Shown: positions 47,664 to 56,360 of the stretch, one piece after another
Layout of the letters: the number at the start of each line of letters is the position of its first letter
How positions within the stretch are numbered: position 1 is the stretch's first letter
Source of the DNA: an uncultured Fulvivirga sp.
Lineage (GTDB): Bacteria; Bacteroidota; Bacteroidia; Cytophagales; Cyclobacteriaceae
Length of the DNA stretch: 64,000 nucleotides
Direction of reading: 5' to 3'
Assembly: GCA_947500555.1 (NCBI GenBank)
Contig: CANMSE010000001.1
Span: forward strand, 620,001-684,000
The notes under the pieces: generated by a model
What the model was told of the DNA's origin: nothing
Seen by the model: only the letters and a program-made list of their open reading frames with translations
The model's database searches: none
Translations under genes and position numbers: made by a program

Positions 47664-48536
47664 TTACTTTAGCTCGGCCACAATCTCAGCTATTACAAAT
47701 TTAGCATATGGTTCTCGAGAATTAGGGTCATCAGGATTTTTTGGTGAATGATTAACCTCCACTACCCCTATCATATAGTTTTTGTCCCCAACTTGAGCCA
47801 ACTGAAATCGTCTTCTATAAATCTGGGATGAGTATATGGCCTCTCCAGAAGTTCTGTCTAAAAGCTGAAACTCACTATACTCATTTGCATATGCAGTAGT
47901 CCTCATATTAAATGGTAAAGGCGTAAGGTTTGCGTGTTTATTAATCTCTAACCTATCAGTGACCACATAATTTCCAGTACTTATAATTGTATTATATAAA
48001 TTCAGTGACTTTAGTTCAGATTTAGAAATCTGTCCTAAAAAGAAGCCTTGATCACCTTCTGAACTAATATAAATTTTCTCTCCATTTGTATGAAGCTTTA
48101 GTGGATTATTCCGGAAAGGTGAATTAGCAGGTGTTGTAATTACCTGATCAGTTTCATTTATTTTAATTTCTACGGCTTTTCCGGAAGACTTATCAAGAGC
48201 GATCCAAGTATTTTTTTGAGGTGAGAAGGTGACCTTCTCGATTTTACTGATTGGCTTCAACTGTCTTTCCAGTTGTTGGTTTATATAATAGGCACTACCT
48301 AATAATACTGCTATTGACCCTGATAGTTTGAGTGTACCCATCACAAAACTGGCTCCAGCGGCACCACCTAGGAAACGATAGACCAATGCTGAAATACCGC
48401 TGCCAAGAAAAATTGACATTACAATTGGAGGTACTTTAAGAAAGTACAGGACAACAGATCCGATAAAACCAGTGAGAATAACAACTAGTATTACTCGATT
48501 CTCAAATTCAGACTTATCTGGATGCTCTTCAGACAC
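47664..48536 (-). CDS. Membrane protein with three N-terminal helices, unknown function
   Basis: The 290-residue protein starts at a GTG (48534-48536). Three TM helices at about 15-100 (VILVVILTGFIGSVVLYFL, VMSIFLGSGISALVYRFLGG and a third ending in AVLLGSAYYI) are followed by a coiled linker and a strand-rich C-terminal domain of about 180 residues with no recognised motif. The topology suggests the C-terminal domain projects from the membrane. It is the last of a run of ten minus-strand genes (56283 down to 47664), 27 nt after the metallopeptidase. Confidence 0.7.
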   Translation of the reverse strand: MSEEHPDKSEFENRVILVVILTGFIGSVVLYFLKVPPIVMSIFLGSGISALVYRFLGGAAGASFVMGTLKLSGSIAVLLGSAYYINQQLERQLKPISKIEKVTFSPQKNTWIALDKSSGKAVEIKINETDQVITTPANSPFRNNPLKLHTNGEKIYISSEGDQGFFLGQISKSELKSLNLYNTIISTGNYVVTDRLEINKHANLTPLPFNMRTTAYANEYSEFQLLDRTSGEAIYSSQIYRRRFQLAQVGDKNYMIGVVEVNHSPKNPDDPNSREPYAKFVIAEIVAELK

Positions 48537-48563
48537 TATTCTCTTTATTGCAATATAAAACTA

Positions 48564-49934
48564 TCATCTAAATTGTCGAACCCACCTTTCAAATTCGATT
48601 TCAATTTCTTCAATGGATTTACCCAAACTTTTTTCAACTATAAGTACAGCATTATCTGCCACAGTGCCTTCCATATCATCAGGATTTCTTTCAGCATAAG
48701 CCTTTAAGATCTCTCGAAGCTTTCCCTTATCCTCCAAAAAGATTGAAAAATACCTTGCCAACGCATGATTAATGGACAACCTAATTTTATCATATCCTGA
48801 ATCGGTATGACCGTTGAATTCCAACCAATTGTATCCTAGTAATTTTCTCAATGGTGGTACTAGGCTTCTTTGTTTAGCTTCTTTCAAAATTGGCCCTCTC
48901 CAATTGTCTACTCCTTTTAACTCGTTACCAAACCATTCTGAAACCTCATAAATTGTCGGAATACCCTCTGCTAGCCACGGAGCCATTGCCTGATAGTTAT
49001 TATTTAAAAGAAGATGAGCAAGTTCATGCTTTATGGTTCCTACGTAAAAGTTTGGAGTGTAGGCCACAATACTCAAATCCGGGTTAACTGAGTAACCTAA
49101 AAGATGGTCACTTAAATTAAGTCCATGTAATTCTTTACCTAACATCGCAAATTCACTTTTCCCATCCGTGATGTAGATAGTTATTTTGTGTGCAGGAACT
49201 TTCAGGTCATAATATTCATAAATAAATTCATAGCTTTTCTCAATTTCAGCAAGTTGTGATGTGATTTTGCTGTTAGAGTTATTACCAAAGTCAACAAGAA
49301 TAAAATGATCGCTTTGTAATATACTTACCTCATCTATCCGATCAGTCAATCTCAAATTTAGATTGTGCCTGATACTATCCTCTGATGTATCTCTTGGCAA
49401 CCATTTTTTCAGATCCTCTTCAGAGATCGGCTCCTCGCCCATAAACTCATCTGAATTCACTTGCGCGACCTCCGCATCATCCCAACTTATTCGTCCACCT
49501 TTGGTACTAGCTCTTATCCCAGGTTGTGAGACTTCGACTAAATAAACTACTCCATCATTAAGCATATTTTGCCCATAAAGTTTACTGAATCTTGTATGAT
49601 CAGTACCCTGAAAACAGTTTAATTTCTGAGTTTGAATAAGCCTAAGGGCATTGTCAGACATTAAGAAATTACTAAGTATCCAGTCAAAATTATTAATCCC
49701 CTTTCTTATCTTTTGATCAGAGCAATATGCCACTCCCTTATAGTAGATCAGTTGTTGTGGAACGGTGGCAGATTTATACCCTTTTACATTAATATGGTTT
49801 TTAATATTAGCCACACTTTGAGAATATGCATTCCTCGACCAGATATCCAGTTCTGTATTTAAGTAGAACTGATTTTGCGCAATACCTGAAACTGATAAGA
49901 GAGCAAAGGCAAAAAAACTAATCAGGTATTTCAT
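48564..49934 (-). CDS. Secreted gluzincin-like metallopeptidase (peptidase MA-like)
   Basis: I start at the ATG 49932-49934, at the signal peptide (MKYLISFFAFALLSVSGIAQ). The 456-residue protein contains KHELAHLLLNN (HExxH near residue 302), and the third ligand Glu probably in WLAEGIPTIYE about 20 residues on, the peptidase-MA/M1-like arrangement. The N-terminal half is not recognised. It should be a periplasmic or outer-membrane protease. It overlaps the preceding gene by 17 bp, so it belongs to the same operon. Confidence 0.78.
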   Translation of the reverse strand: MKYLISFFAFALLSVSGIAQNQFYLNTELDIWSRNAYSQSVANIKNHINVKGYKSATVPQQLIYYKGVAYCSDQKIRKGINNFDWILSNFLMSDNALRLIQTQKLNCFQGTDHTRFSKLYGQNMLNDGVVYLVEVSQPGIRASTKGGRISWDDAEVAQVNSDEFMGEEPISEEDLKKWLPRDTSEDSIRHNLNLRLTDRIDEVSILQSDHFILVDFGNNSNSKITSQLAEIEKSYEFIYEYYDLKVPAHKITIYITDGKSEFAMLGKELHGLNLSDHLLGYSVNPDLSIVAYTPNFYVGTIKHELAHLLLNNNYQAMAPWLAEGIPTIYEVSEWFGNELKGVDNWRGPILKEAKQRSLVPPLRKLLGYNWLEFNGHTDSGYDKIRLSINHALARYFSIFLEDKGKLREILKAYAERNPDDMEGTVADNAVLIVEKSLGKSIEEIEIEFERWVRQFR

Positions 49935-50547
49935 CAACACTATCTTTTCTAATGGCTTTATTAAAATCATTGATTTCTTTATTAGTTATGGGAGTTGATT
50001 TTTTATTGAGCAGAGGATAAGTGGTAAGAAATGCTGGCCCATCTTTAACATCTACTTTTACCTCTAATCGGCTTGTAAATATCATAAGTACTACACCAAA
50101 TAAAGCTAGAAAGAGTCCTGGAGAGCTGCTTTGCAAAGAGTTTTTACCAATAACTGAATTCTCCATATCCAGCTTTGATTCTTTAATTTCAATCTTACCA
50201 AGGATAAAAACTGCTCCACTAAGAGTAATTATCATTCCTGTAAGGAAACCTAGATATTTGATCCAGATGCCTGACATCAATGTCACATTAGCCTGATGAT
50301 ACCTTCTGGTCAAAGTATGTTCTTCTAATTTTACAATAGTCACCCATTGTTGTTGTTTAAATTCACTGCTATCAGCAACTGCTTCAAGATGATCATCGAG
50401 GTTTAATGGTGCGGAATAATAAATCTTTTGATGAAGGTTGTATAATTGAAAGATAGTAGCAGAAAAAAAGAATACTGAAAATGCAATTAACATATACTTC
50501 ATAAATGGAAGTAGTGCCTGTTGCCATTGTTTATCAGTAGAAGTCAT
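49918..50547 (-). CDS. Membrane protein with about three TM helices, unknown function
   Basis: The ATG at 50545-50547 is chosen over an in-frame TTG two codons upstream; it leaves a 2-nt gap to the M19-like gene. About 209 residues: TM helix near 15-40 (YMLIAFSVFFFSATIFQLY), a roughly 60-residue external loop, TM near 95-118 (LGFLTGMIITLSGAVFIL), TM near 145-160 (GLFLALFGVVLMIF), then a soluble tail. No family recognised. Confidence 0.7.
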   Translation of the reverse strand: MTSTDKQWQQALLPFMKYMLIAFSVFFFSATIFQLYNLHQKIYYSAPLNLDDHLEAVADSSEFKQQQWVTIVKLEEHTLTRRYHQANVTLMSGIWIKYLGFLTGMIITLSGAVFILGKIEIKESKLDMENSVIGKNSLQSSSPGLFLALFGVVLMIFTSRLEVKVDVKDGPAFLTTYPLLNKKSTPITNKEINDFNKAIRKDSVDEIPD

Positions 50548-50549
50548 AG

Positions 50550-52088
50550 TCAAAAATTTCTTTCTAAGAAGGTAAATACATTATCAAAGCAGATTTTATG
50601 AACGATCTCATCGATACTAAGCCCCTGCCTAATCGTATCATTTTCTGCATCGTGAAGTCGCTTCTTTAGCTCTTTCTTGTATTTATCAAAATCTGTCGAT
50701 TTCTTGAATGTATTGATGGGGTCTATCTGCCCATCAAAATCACTCCCTATGCAAATACAATCCCATATCAGTTTTTTGTCAATGGAAGTATTACTATTCA
50801 TGACCGTTGTCACGATATGTACGATCTGGTCGAAGACCAAAGAAAACCAAGCTTCCTTATCGCTCATTCCTTCAAAGGGGTTACCATAATCGTGGTTATT
50901 GTTAATATATTTTCTTAGCAATCTTACTTTCTCACCCCCGGCCAATACCCGTTGATCCATAATCAAACCAATAAGTCCTTTTGTTTCGTGGATTCGGATG
51001 ATTTCATCATCATAAAGATTTATACTCCATGTGTTAAATGTTGTACTATCATCGTACTCTCCGTCACTATCTTCCGGATTATAATTATTTTCACTCAATA
51101 ATGGCTTACCATTTACCGCAGCATGACTCATAATCACTGGGATGATATCATCAGAATTTTGAGAGTTGTGAGCATCAATTATCTCATAGTAATCTCTTCT
51201 GGTTTTTGTACTCATATGCTTAATATCAGGTATAATTCGTCTACCCTCTGGCTGAGCATCGAGATTGAGCATCCTTCTAATCACTTTTTTGCCAAAAGGT
51301 GATAGTGGTTCATTGACACCACCAGAATTAGCATACTTGAAGAGCTTTTCACGCATGACTTTGGCCAGAGCTTGTGCATGACCGCTAATACCATTATCGA
51401 AAGCATGTGTAACATTGATTAGGACCGGAGACTGACTCCATCCGGCTCCACCATCATTACTTAAGCCTTTTATTCGATCTAAGCGGGAAAGAAAGTTGTC
51501 ATCATCCACGTTATGCGGATTGGGTGTATCATTAAAATCAAGATGCCCACGGCCTATTGCATGCAAACCTTCGATGGTCAGAACAACAGCTATCTTGAAA
51601 TAGTCATCCTGATTTTTATTGAATGTTACAATCTCTTCAACTTCACTATAATCTTTAACAATCTTATAGCTACATTTTCGCCTCTTACCATTTACTCTCA
51701 GCTTTCTTCTTTTTTGCTGGCCATCAACCAGGTTTTTTAATTCCAGTTCTAGCTGTTTAAAATGATCATAACTTGCTTCCCTATAAAGTTTAATCTTTTC
51801 TTTGGGAATGGAAATCACTTGGGAAGCCACACCATCAACCAGATTATCCCAGGTGCTATTGGCTTTGGTAAACAATATCTTATGTTCAGGTGGATGAAGA
51901 GCACAGAATACAACCTGAAAATTACCACGTGCCAATCTCCTCATATCCGCCTGTGAAAAAGAGGGGATACCCACGATATTATTTAGGAAACCACTGATAT
52001 GGATAACTCCACTTATAGACTTCCAAAGGTTCTTACGCTCATTGTGAACGTACTTCATGATTGGGTGTATGTGAGTATCTGCGAACAT
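50550..52088 (-). CDS. M19 (membrane/renal dipeptidase)-like amidohydrolase
   Basis: The 512-residue TIM-barrel metallohydrolase has no signal peptide. M19 ligands can be matched in order: ADTHIHP (His6, His8), TIEGLHA (Glu near 173), DIKHMSTKT (His near 291), VIMSHAAVNG (His near 322) and CIGSDFDGQIDPI (Asp). Typical M19 enzymes hydrolyse dipeptides and are exported, while this one is longer (about 100 extra residues, including a Lys/Arg-rich stretch near 125-140) and cytosolic. It lies 3 nt after a patatin gene. The true substrate is open. Confidence 0.78.
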   Translation of the reverse strand: MFADTHIHPIMKYVHNERKNLWKSISGVIHISGFLNNIVGIPSFSQADMRRLARGNFQVVFCALHPPEHKILFTKANSTWDNLVDGVASQVISIPKEKIKLYREASYDHFKQLELELKNLVDGQQKRRKLRVNGKRRKCSYKIVKDYSEVEEIVTFNKNQDDYFKIAVVLTIEGLHAIGRGHLDFNDTPNPHNVDDDNFLSRLDRIKGLSNDGGAGWSQSPVLINVTHAFDNGISGHAQALAKVMREKLFKYANSGGVNEPLSPFGKKVIRRMLNLDAQPEGRRIIPDIKHMSTKTRRDYYEIIDAHNSQNSDDIIPVIMSHAAVNGKPLLSENNYNPEDSDGEYDDSTTFNTWSINLYDDEIIRIHETKGLIGLIMDQRVLAGGEKVRLLRKYINNNHDYGNPFEGMSDKEAWFSLVFDQIVHIVTTVMNSNTSIDKKLIWDCICIGSDFDGQIDPINTFKKSTDFDKYKKELKKRLHDAENDTIRQGLSIDEIVHKICFDNVFTFLERNF

Positions 52089-52091
52089 GAT

Positions 52092-53333
52092 TTAAGATTT
52101 ATATAAGGTGGCTCTCATGGTTTTATAGTCTTCCCATTTAAAGTCTTCAAGAAACTCTATTGCTTTTAGTGCACCCAGGTTAAAAAGCTTCACTTGGTCT
52201 TCCTGTGTCATATTGAAATCCAGCCAATTGAATTGCTCATCAGCATCTATTCGACAAATAAGTCTACTGTAGTCCGGGTTTTTAAGTAAGAAGTCGTAGT
52301 CATGAATCTGCCGCATAGTATTGACCATTGCACCACTCATTCCAAATAGGCTGTCTGTGTTGCTAAGTTTTCTACGATAGGCACTCAACCTGGCCCCGAA
52401 GGTGGGCATGCGTGGAACTCCGCCATCTTTTCGATGAAATACATTGATCGGAAAGTTAGAAAGCATTCCACCATCTACAAACTTAACTTTTGATGGAACA
52501 GGTCCATAATATCTGGCGTACTCGTCCCATTTTGGATCATTCTCAGCTTTTGCATTCGGAATATTGCCAATTTCAAAAGGCTCAAAAAAGAACGGAATTG
52601 ACATCGAGGCTCTTACCATATCTGCAGGGGAAACTTTGTCTACGTCACTCCAATATAATTCCGCCATTCTGGGGAAATCTGTCTTGGTATGTGTTGTGAT
52701 ATCTGAGGTAATAAGGGCCAATTTGGCTTCTATGTTGGATATGAATGAATTATCTACTCTATTCTTAAGTCCATCTGGAAGTATTGCTCTCCTTTCCATC
52801 AGATCTTTGATAGATGAAATACCCGATTTGCCCAGTTCATTCGTTATCCACCTTTCGAAATCATTACCCGGGTTCAACCCGAGTTTTCTTTTGAGAATTT
52901 TATAAATTTTCAAAGCTCTCCAGGCTAAAGCCCAACCCAAGCCACTTTCTTTTTTGATTGCTTTATTGATCAGCTTCTTGACGGCTTTATCACCATCTAC
53001 AAAATCAAAAAGGTCTTTCTTACTGAGAATGTCCAATATTTTTTCTGACTTTGTTTCTTCTATCTTGCCAAGCCCTGCCATCATCATTGTGTTGATGGCT
53101 CCCGCAGAAGTTCCGGCTAAACTGAAGAAACGAATACCAGCCATCTCCAATATATAGGTATACCCTACCAACGCAATACCCAAAACACCTCCGCCTTCTT
53201 GAACTAAATCTACGTATTGATTACCACGGCCATCTACGATATCCGAAAATTCCCTTCCCTCTGATTTAAGTTTTTTTGCTCTTTCAATAATTAGTAGAAT
53301 GGTGTCATTTTGAGTAAAAAGATCAGTAGACAT
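52092..53333 (-). CDS. Cytosolic patatin-like phospholipase
   Basis: The 413-residue protein has no signal peptide. Oxyanion loop QEGGGVLGIA (about 46-55), nucleophile Ser76 in AGTSAGAIN, and Asp287 in VDGGMLSNFPIN complete the patatin Ser/Asp dyad. The inserted region at about 90-200 is helical and basic. CapV-type patatin effectors of CBASS share this fold, but no cyclase or Cap2/3 gene is near. It is paired with the M19-like gene (3 nt gap), in the middle of a long operon of envelope-related genes. Confidence 0.85.
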   Translation of the reverse strand: MSTDLFTQNDTILLIIERAKKLKSEGREFSDIVDGRGNQYVDLVQEGGGVLGIALVGYTYILEMAGIRFFSLAGTSAGAINTMMMAGLGKIEETKSEKILDILSKKDLFDFVDGDKAVKKLINKAIKKESGLGWALAWRALKIYKILKRKLGLNPGNDFERWITNELGKSGISSIKDLMERRAILPDGLKNRVDNSFISNIEAKLALITSDITTHTKTDFPRMAELYWSDVDKVSPADMVRASMSIPFFFEPFEIGNIPNAKAENDPKWDEYARYYGPVPSKVKFVDGGMLSNFPINVFHRKDGGVPRMPTFGARLSAYRRKLSNTDSLFGMSGAMVNTMRQIHDYDFLLKNPDYSRLICRIDADEQFNWLDFNMTQEDQVKLFNLGALKAIEFLEDFKWEDYKTMRATLYKS

Positions 53334-53361
53334 AGTTGAGAGGTTTAGTTTTAAAGTAGCT

Positions 53362-53688
53362 TCACAAAGCTGCGGATAAAGCAGCTTTTACTGCTTTTCC
53401 TAATATATCGATGGCTGCATTTGCGGCCTTTTGAGCAATTGCCTTAGAAATGACTGCGATAGCGTGCAGTTCTGCTTCTAATAAATCTTTTTCATCCTCA
53501 AGTGTAGATAAAAACTTCTCTTCTGAGATTTCCTTAGCTAACCGAAGCTCAGCGAGCAGATTCAAACGTTCTTTCCTTCTTTCAATAAATTGGTTTGCCG
53601 TTGACCTTACTTCATCCCAATTATCAGATACGGCTCCTTTGATAGCACCAAGCATATCAGCTAGTGTTTCGTTTAAGTCAAAGTCCAT
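53362..53688 (-). CDS. Small all-helical protein with amphipathic C-terminus
   Basis: The 108-residue protein has no signal peptide and no Cys. The first two-thirds is charged and probably coiled-coil (ANQFIERRKERLNLLAELRL, ISEEKFLSTLEDEKDLLEAE). The last third is Ala-rich and amphipathic (AIAQKAANAAIDILGKAVKA), a composition seen in membrane-associating or helical-bundle proteins. No family recognised. It lies 28 nt upstream of the patatin gene and 16 nt after the lipoprotein gene. Confidence 0.65.
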   Translation of the reverse strand: MDFDLNETLADMLGAIKGAVSDNWDEVRSTANQFIERRKERLNLLAELRLAKEISEEKFLSTLEDEKDLLEAELHAIAVISKAIAQKAANAAIDILGKAVKAALSAAL

Positions 53689-53704
53689 GTTATAATATTT
53701 TGAA

Positions 53705-54166
53705 TTAGTTTTCTTCTTCTGAAATTATCTTCTTGGCATTTTCAGCTATGATCATGGCATTAAAGAAATCACGCATATAGACACGGTTAATTTTTATATT
53801 ACCATTAGGATAGCTGCCGCTGGTTTCATATTCATTCTTATGTTCTTGCTTATATTTAATCCACTTTTTGAGGGTTATTTCACAAATTTTAGTTGAATGC
53901 TCATTGAGAGGTCTGATCTTATTTTTATTTAATAACGAATTCAATTCTACTTCTACTGCTACATACTCCTTAGCATACTTAGCAAATTCACGTTGTTCTG
54001 GCATCGTAGTTTCAAGCATCTCCAGATAAAGTTTATCAACCATTTTTGCTGAAGTATCTATTTGCTTGCTAATTTCAGCATTGTATTCTGGCACAAACTG
54101 CACTTTGCAACTAATAAAAGCTAGCAGGAAGAAAACTGGTAGTACGCTTTTAAGTATTGATTTCAT
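53705..54166 (-). CDS. Predicted lipoprotein of unknown function
   Basis: The ATG at 54164-54166 opens a lipoprotein signal (KSILKSVLPVFFLLAFISC, Cys20); another ATG at 54178 is also possible and lies one base after the upstream stop. The mature 130 residues are mostly helical and charged with no family motif I can name. Immediate neighbours are a multi-TM protein upstream and a helical protein downstream, so a membrane-complex role is likely. Confidence 0.7.
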   Translation of the reverse strand: MKSILKSVLPVFFLLAFISCKVQFVPEYNAEISKQIDTSAKMVDKLYLEMLETTMPEQREFAKYAKEYVAVEVELNSLLNKNKIRPLNEHSTKICEITLKKWIKYKQEHKNEYETSGSYPNGNIKINRVYMRDFFNAMIIAENAKKIISEEEN

Positions 54167-54179
54167 TATTCCATTCATT

Positions 54180-55148
54180 TTATTTTTCAGCGGGCTTACT
54201 ACCTGCACCTCTAATATTCACCAGCTTATTTAGTATATCAAACCAAAAAGGTGTACCTAATGACACGGCAAATGTCGAAATTAATAAACCGACTATTTTC
54301 ATGAGCCAGCCAAGAACATCGCGAGGATAAGAATTATTAGCATTCAATTTGTTAGACCAGCCTAGCGGTAGTTTAGTATCAGATAGTTTATCACTAATGA
54401 CCTTTAAATCATTGACGCCAGCCTGTATGTTCTCCAAGACTCTAATTTCCGCTGAATCTTGTTTTGCTCCTGATTTATTTAAAGAGTCTAATTCCAGGTA
54501 TTTATTTGTAATAGATTGCAATGCGGGATCGTTTGCTATTTCAGAGGCTGTAGTAGCCAATTCAATCCGTGCATCTTCATTTTCGTACAAGAATATAGTC
54601 AAAGAAATACTGTCTGCGTTGAAAAAAGAGACAGCGATCAGTGAGATAACAATCAATGCTTTTTGTTGAACATTTTTATAGGTACCACCTACTCGCTCCA
54701 TGCAGTTGTCAAACCACCGGCTAACATCTTTTTTTACACTGGTAAGCTCACCAGAAGCTTCATGCATGCTCTGTTGCAAGTACCTTTTGAGGTCTTGAGG
54801 TAAAAGAGTCGTATTTTCTATTGCCTCATTAAGAGAATTAATATCATAAGGTTTATCTCCGTTATGATCAAAATTGATGGTATCCAAAAGTGCGGTGACA
54901 AAGTTTTCTGATGGTATGTAAGAAGGTTTTCGCCCCTTTTTAACCAACCCAGAAATGAGTTTATGCTGAAGCAGCTTATCACCTAACTGTTGTACATCTA
55001 GGGTATCTCTAAACCATTGCTCAAGATTCTTAGCCCTTAACTTGAATATGTTAGCCCTGATTTCTTGCACAGTAGATACCACCATACTTAAGAGGAAATA
55101 GATGAAAACCAGCCCGATGACCAGATCTAAAAACCCTAATCCGCTCAT
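54180..55148 (-). CDS. Polytopic membrane protein of a widespread unnamed family
   Basis: The 322-residue protein has an N-terminal TM helix (LDLVIGLVFIYFLLSMVVS) followed by the cytosolic signature ...RAKNLEQWFRDTL, a linker with WFDNCMERVGGTYKNVQQ, a TM segment (ALIVISLIAVSFFNADSISLTIFL), a periplasmic or cytosolic coiled insert, and a last TM pair ending in SLGTPFWFDILNKLVNIRGAG. I recall that the two motifs 'LLS..S...E..A....LRAKNL' and 'GAPFWFD.LNK' recur in many bacterial proteins of unknown function, but cannot name a Pfam entry. Seven nt separate it from the amidase gene upstream. Confidence 0.75.
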   Translation of the reverse strand: MSGLGFLDLVIGLVFIYFLLSMVVSTVQEIRANIFKLRAKNLEQWFRDTLDVQQLGDKLLQHKLISGLVKKGRKPSYIPSENFVTALLDTINFDHNGDKPYDINSLNEAIENTTLLPQDLKRYLQQSMHEASGELTSVKKDVSRWFDNCMERVGGTYKNVQQKALIVISLIAVSFFNADSISLTIFLYENEDARIELATTASEIANDPALQSITNKYLELDSLNKSGAKQDSAEIRVLENIQAGVNDLKVISDKLSDTKLPLGWSNKLNANNSYPRDVLGWLMKIVGLLISTFAVSLGTPFWFDILNKLVNIRGAGSKPAEK

Positions 55149-55154
55149 AAAATT

Positions 55155-55823
55155 CTAATTTTGTAAAATTTCTAGTAGATAGTTCTTGGTTTGCCCTCCA
55201 AAAACTCCATCAATTTTCAACGAGCCGCTGGCTGACTGCAAATTTTTTACTGCTTCTTCAGTTTTGTTACCAAAAAAGCCATCAACAGTCCCACAAGGGA
55301 AGCCGGCTGTATTCAATGCCTGCTGCAAATTCTTTATTTTCTCGCCAGAGTCTCCCAATTTAAAAAATCCTTCAGGTAGATCAATCATTTGATTAGTAAC
55401 GAGTCTTCTAAAACCCAGAATCGTATCAGATGGATAGGCAGAAATGGAAACTGCATTTCCCTGATTACCCCCAAGACAATACACTCTGGATTGATTCTGC
55501 GAGTAACCTAGAAAGAATCCGACATGGCCTTTCCATGATTGTGGGCTCTCTCTCCAAAAAATAACTATGTCACCCGGTTCAGGAGATGAATTTACATTCT
55601 TACCCACAGATAACCATGACCTGGCATTAGCTCTATTCGTTCGTTTCAGGTCGCATTTAAACGCCACCCAATTAACGAAAGTACTGCACCAAGCTACCTC
55701 ATCTTTACTTATTCCTTTAATACCTGATTCCTCTGCATACTGGATTATTCTTGGGTTGTGTGTTGAGCCACTCAACTCCTCCTGACCAATTTCGGCTGCG
55801 GCTATTTGAATTAATTTACTCAT
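55155..55823 (-). CDS. CHAP-type (TIGR02594-like) peptidoglycan amidase with PG-binding domain
   Basis: The 222-residue protein has an N-terminal NlpC/P60-CHAP-like domain: IAAAEIGQEELSGSTHNPRI, catalytic Cys46 in DEVAWCSTFVNW, and His100 in GHVGFFLG. A C-terminal PG_binding_1 domain follows (LGDSGEKIKNLQQALNTAGF, DGFFGNKTEEAVKNLQ). No signal peptide or TM helix is seen, as in phage endolysins and T6SS amidases, so export would need a partner or lysis. It lies between the degenerate receiver (10 nt) and the multi-TM protein (6 nt). Confidence 0.85.
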   Translation of the reverse strand: MSKLIQIAAAEIGQEELSGSTHNPRIIQYAEESGIKGISKDEVAWCSTFVNWVAFKCDLKRTNRANARSWLSVGKNVNSSPEPGDIVIFWRESPQSWKGHVGFFLGYSQNQSRVYCLGGNQGNAVSISAYPSDTILGFRRLVTNQMIDLPEGFFKLGDSGEKIKNLQQALNTAGFPCGTVDGFFGNKTEEAVKNLQSASGSLKIDGVFGGQTKNYLLEILQN

Positions 55824-55833
55824 AGGCGATATT

Positions 55834-56283
55834 TTATCCCGCCAAACTAATCACAGGTACTCTGGCATTCAAGCTATGCTCAAATGGAACAGACTCACCA
55901 ATAGGGAGTACAGGTTGTTGAAGTGCTCTTTGAATAGTATATATCAATGAGTTATCAACATATGGGGGTAACAAAAATCCAAGAGCTCCAAGCTCCCGAG
56001 CTTCACGTAAAAAATTATAGTCCATTTTATCATTTAGAAAAATGATCGATGGAAACTTCTTCTTGGTTTCTTTTTTCAACATACGTACTAATGAAAGGCC
56101 ATCAAGAATTTTGAGTGACACATCAGTAATTACCAAATCAGGCCTGTCATATTTTGCGGCTGCCAATCCATCGAGACCGTTACTAGCGTATAGGAACTGA
56201 AAATGGCAATGACTCAGAATATTATGAATCCCCCTTCGTACTTCTTCGCTTTCGTGAATAATGAGTATTTTCTTACAATCCAT
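55834..56283 (-). CDS. Degenerate response-regulator receiver protein
   Basis: The 149-residue stand-alone receiver keeps the phospho-acceptor Asp54 (LVITDVSLKILDGLSLV). The acidic pair is changed to His10-Glu11 (LIIHESEEVRR), Asn84 stands where Ser/Thr is expected, and the switch Lys before Pro is Leu (GFLLPPY). It is probably not phosphorylated normally and may act by protein-protein contact. First gene of the run down to 47664; upstream lie palindromes at 56361-56378. Confidence 0.8.
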   Translation of the reverse strand: MDCKKILIIHESEEVRRGIHNILSHCHFQFLYASNGLDGLAAAKYDRPDLVITDVSLKILDGLSLVRMLKKETKKKFPSIIFLNDKMDYNFLREARELGALGFLLPPYVDNSLIYTIQRALQQPVLPIGESVPFEHSLNARVPVISLAG

Positions 56284-56360
56284 AGGTAACCTGATTTATA
56301 GTCAATCAAATTACTATTGGAAAAAGTATGAATTAGGAGGCCTTATCAAGAAGGGATTCT

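Noticed and set aside
52092..53333. CBASS effector (CapV) interpretation of the patatin gene
   Set aside because: No CD-NTase, Cap2/Cap3 or other cyclic-nucleotide gene is present in the window.
55155..55823. Prophage or tailocin endolysin
   Set aside because: No capsid, tail, portal, integrase or terminase gene nearby; the neighbours are membrane proteins and enzymes.
56334..56341. AGGAGG on the plus strand upstream of 56350
   Set aside because: No open frame starts after it on that strand.
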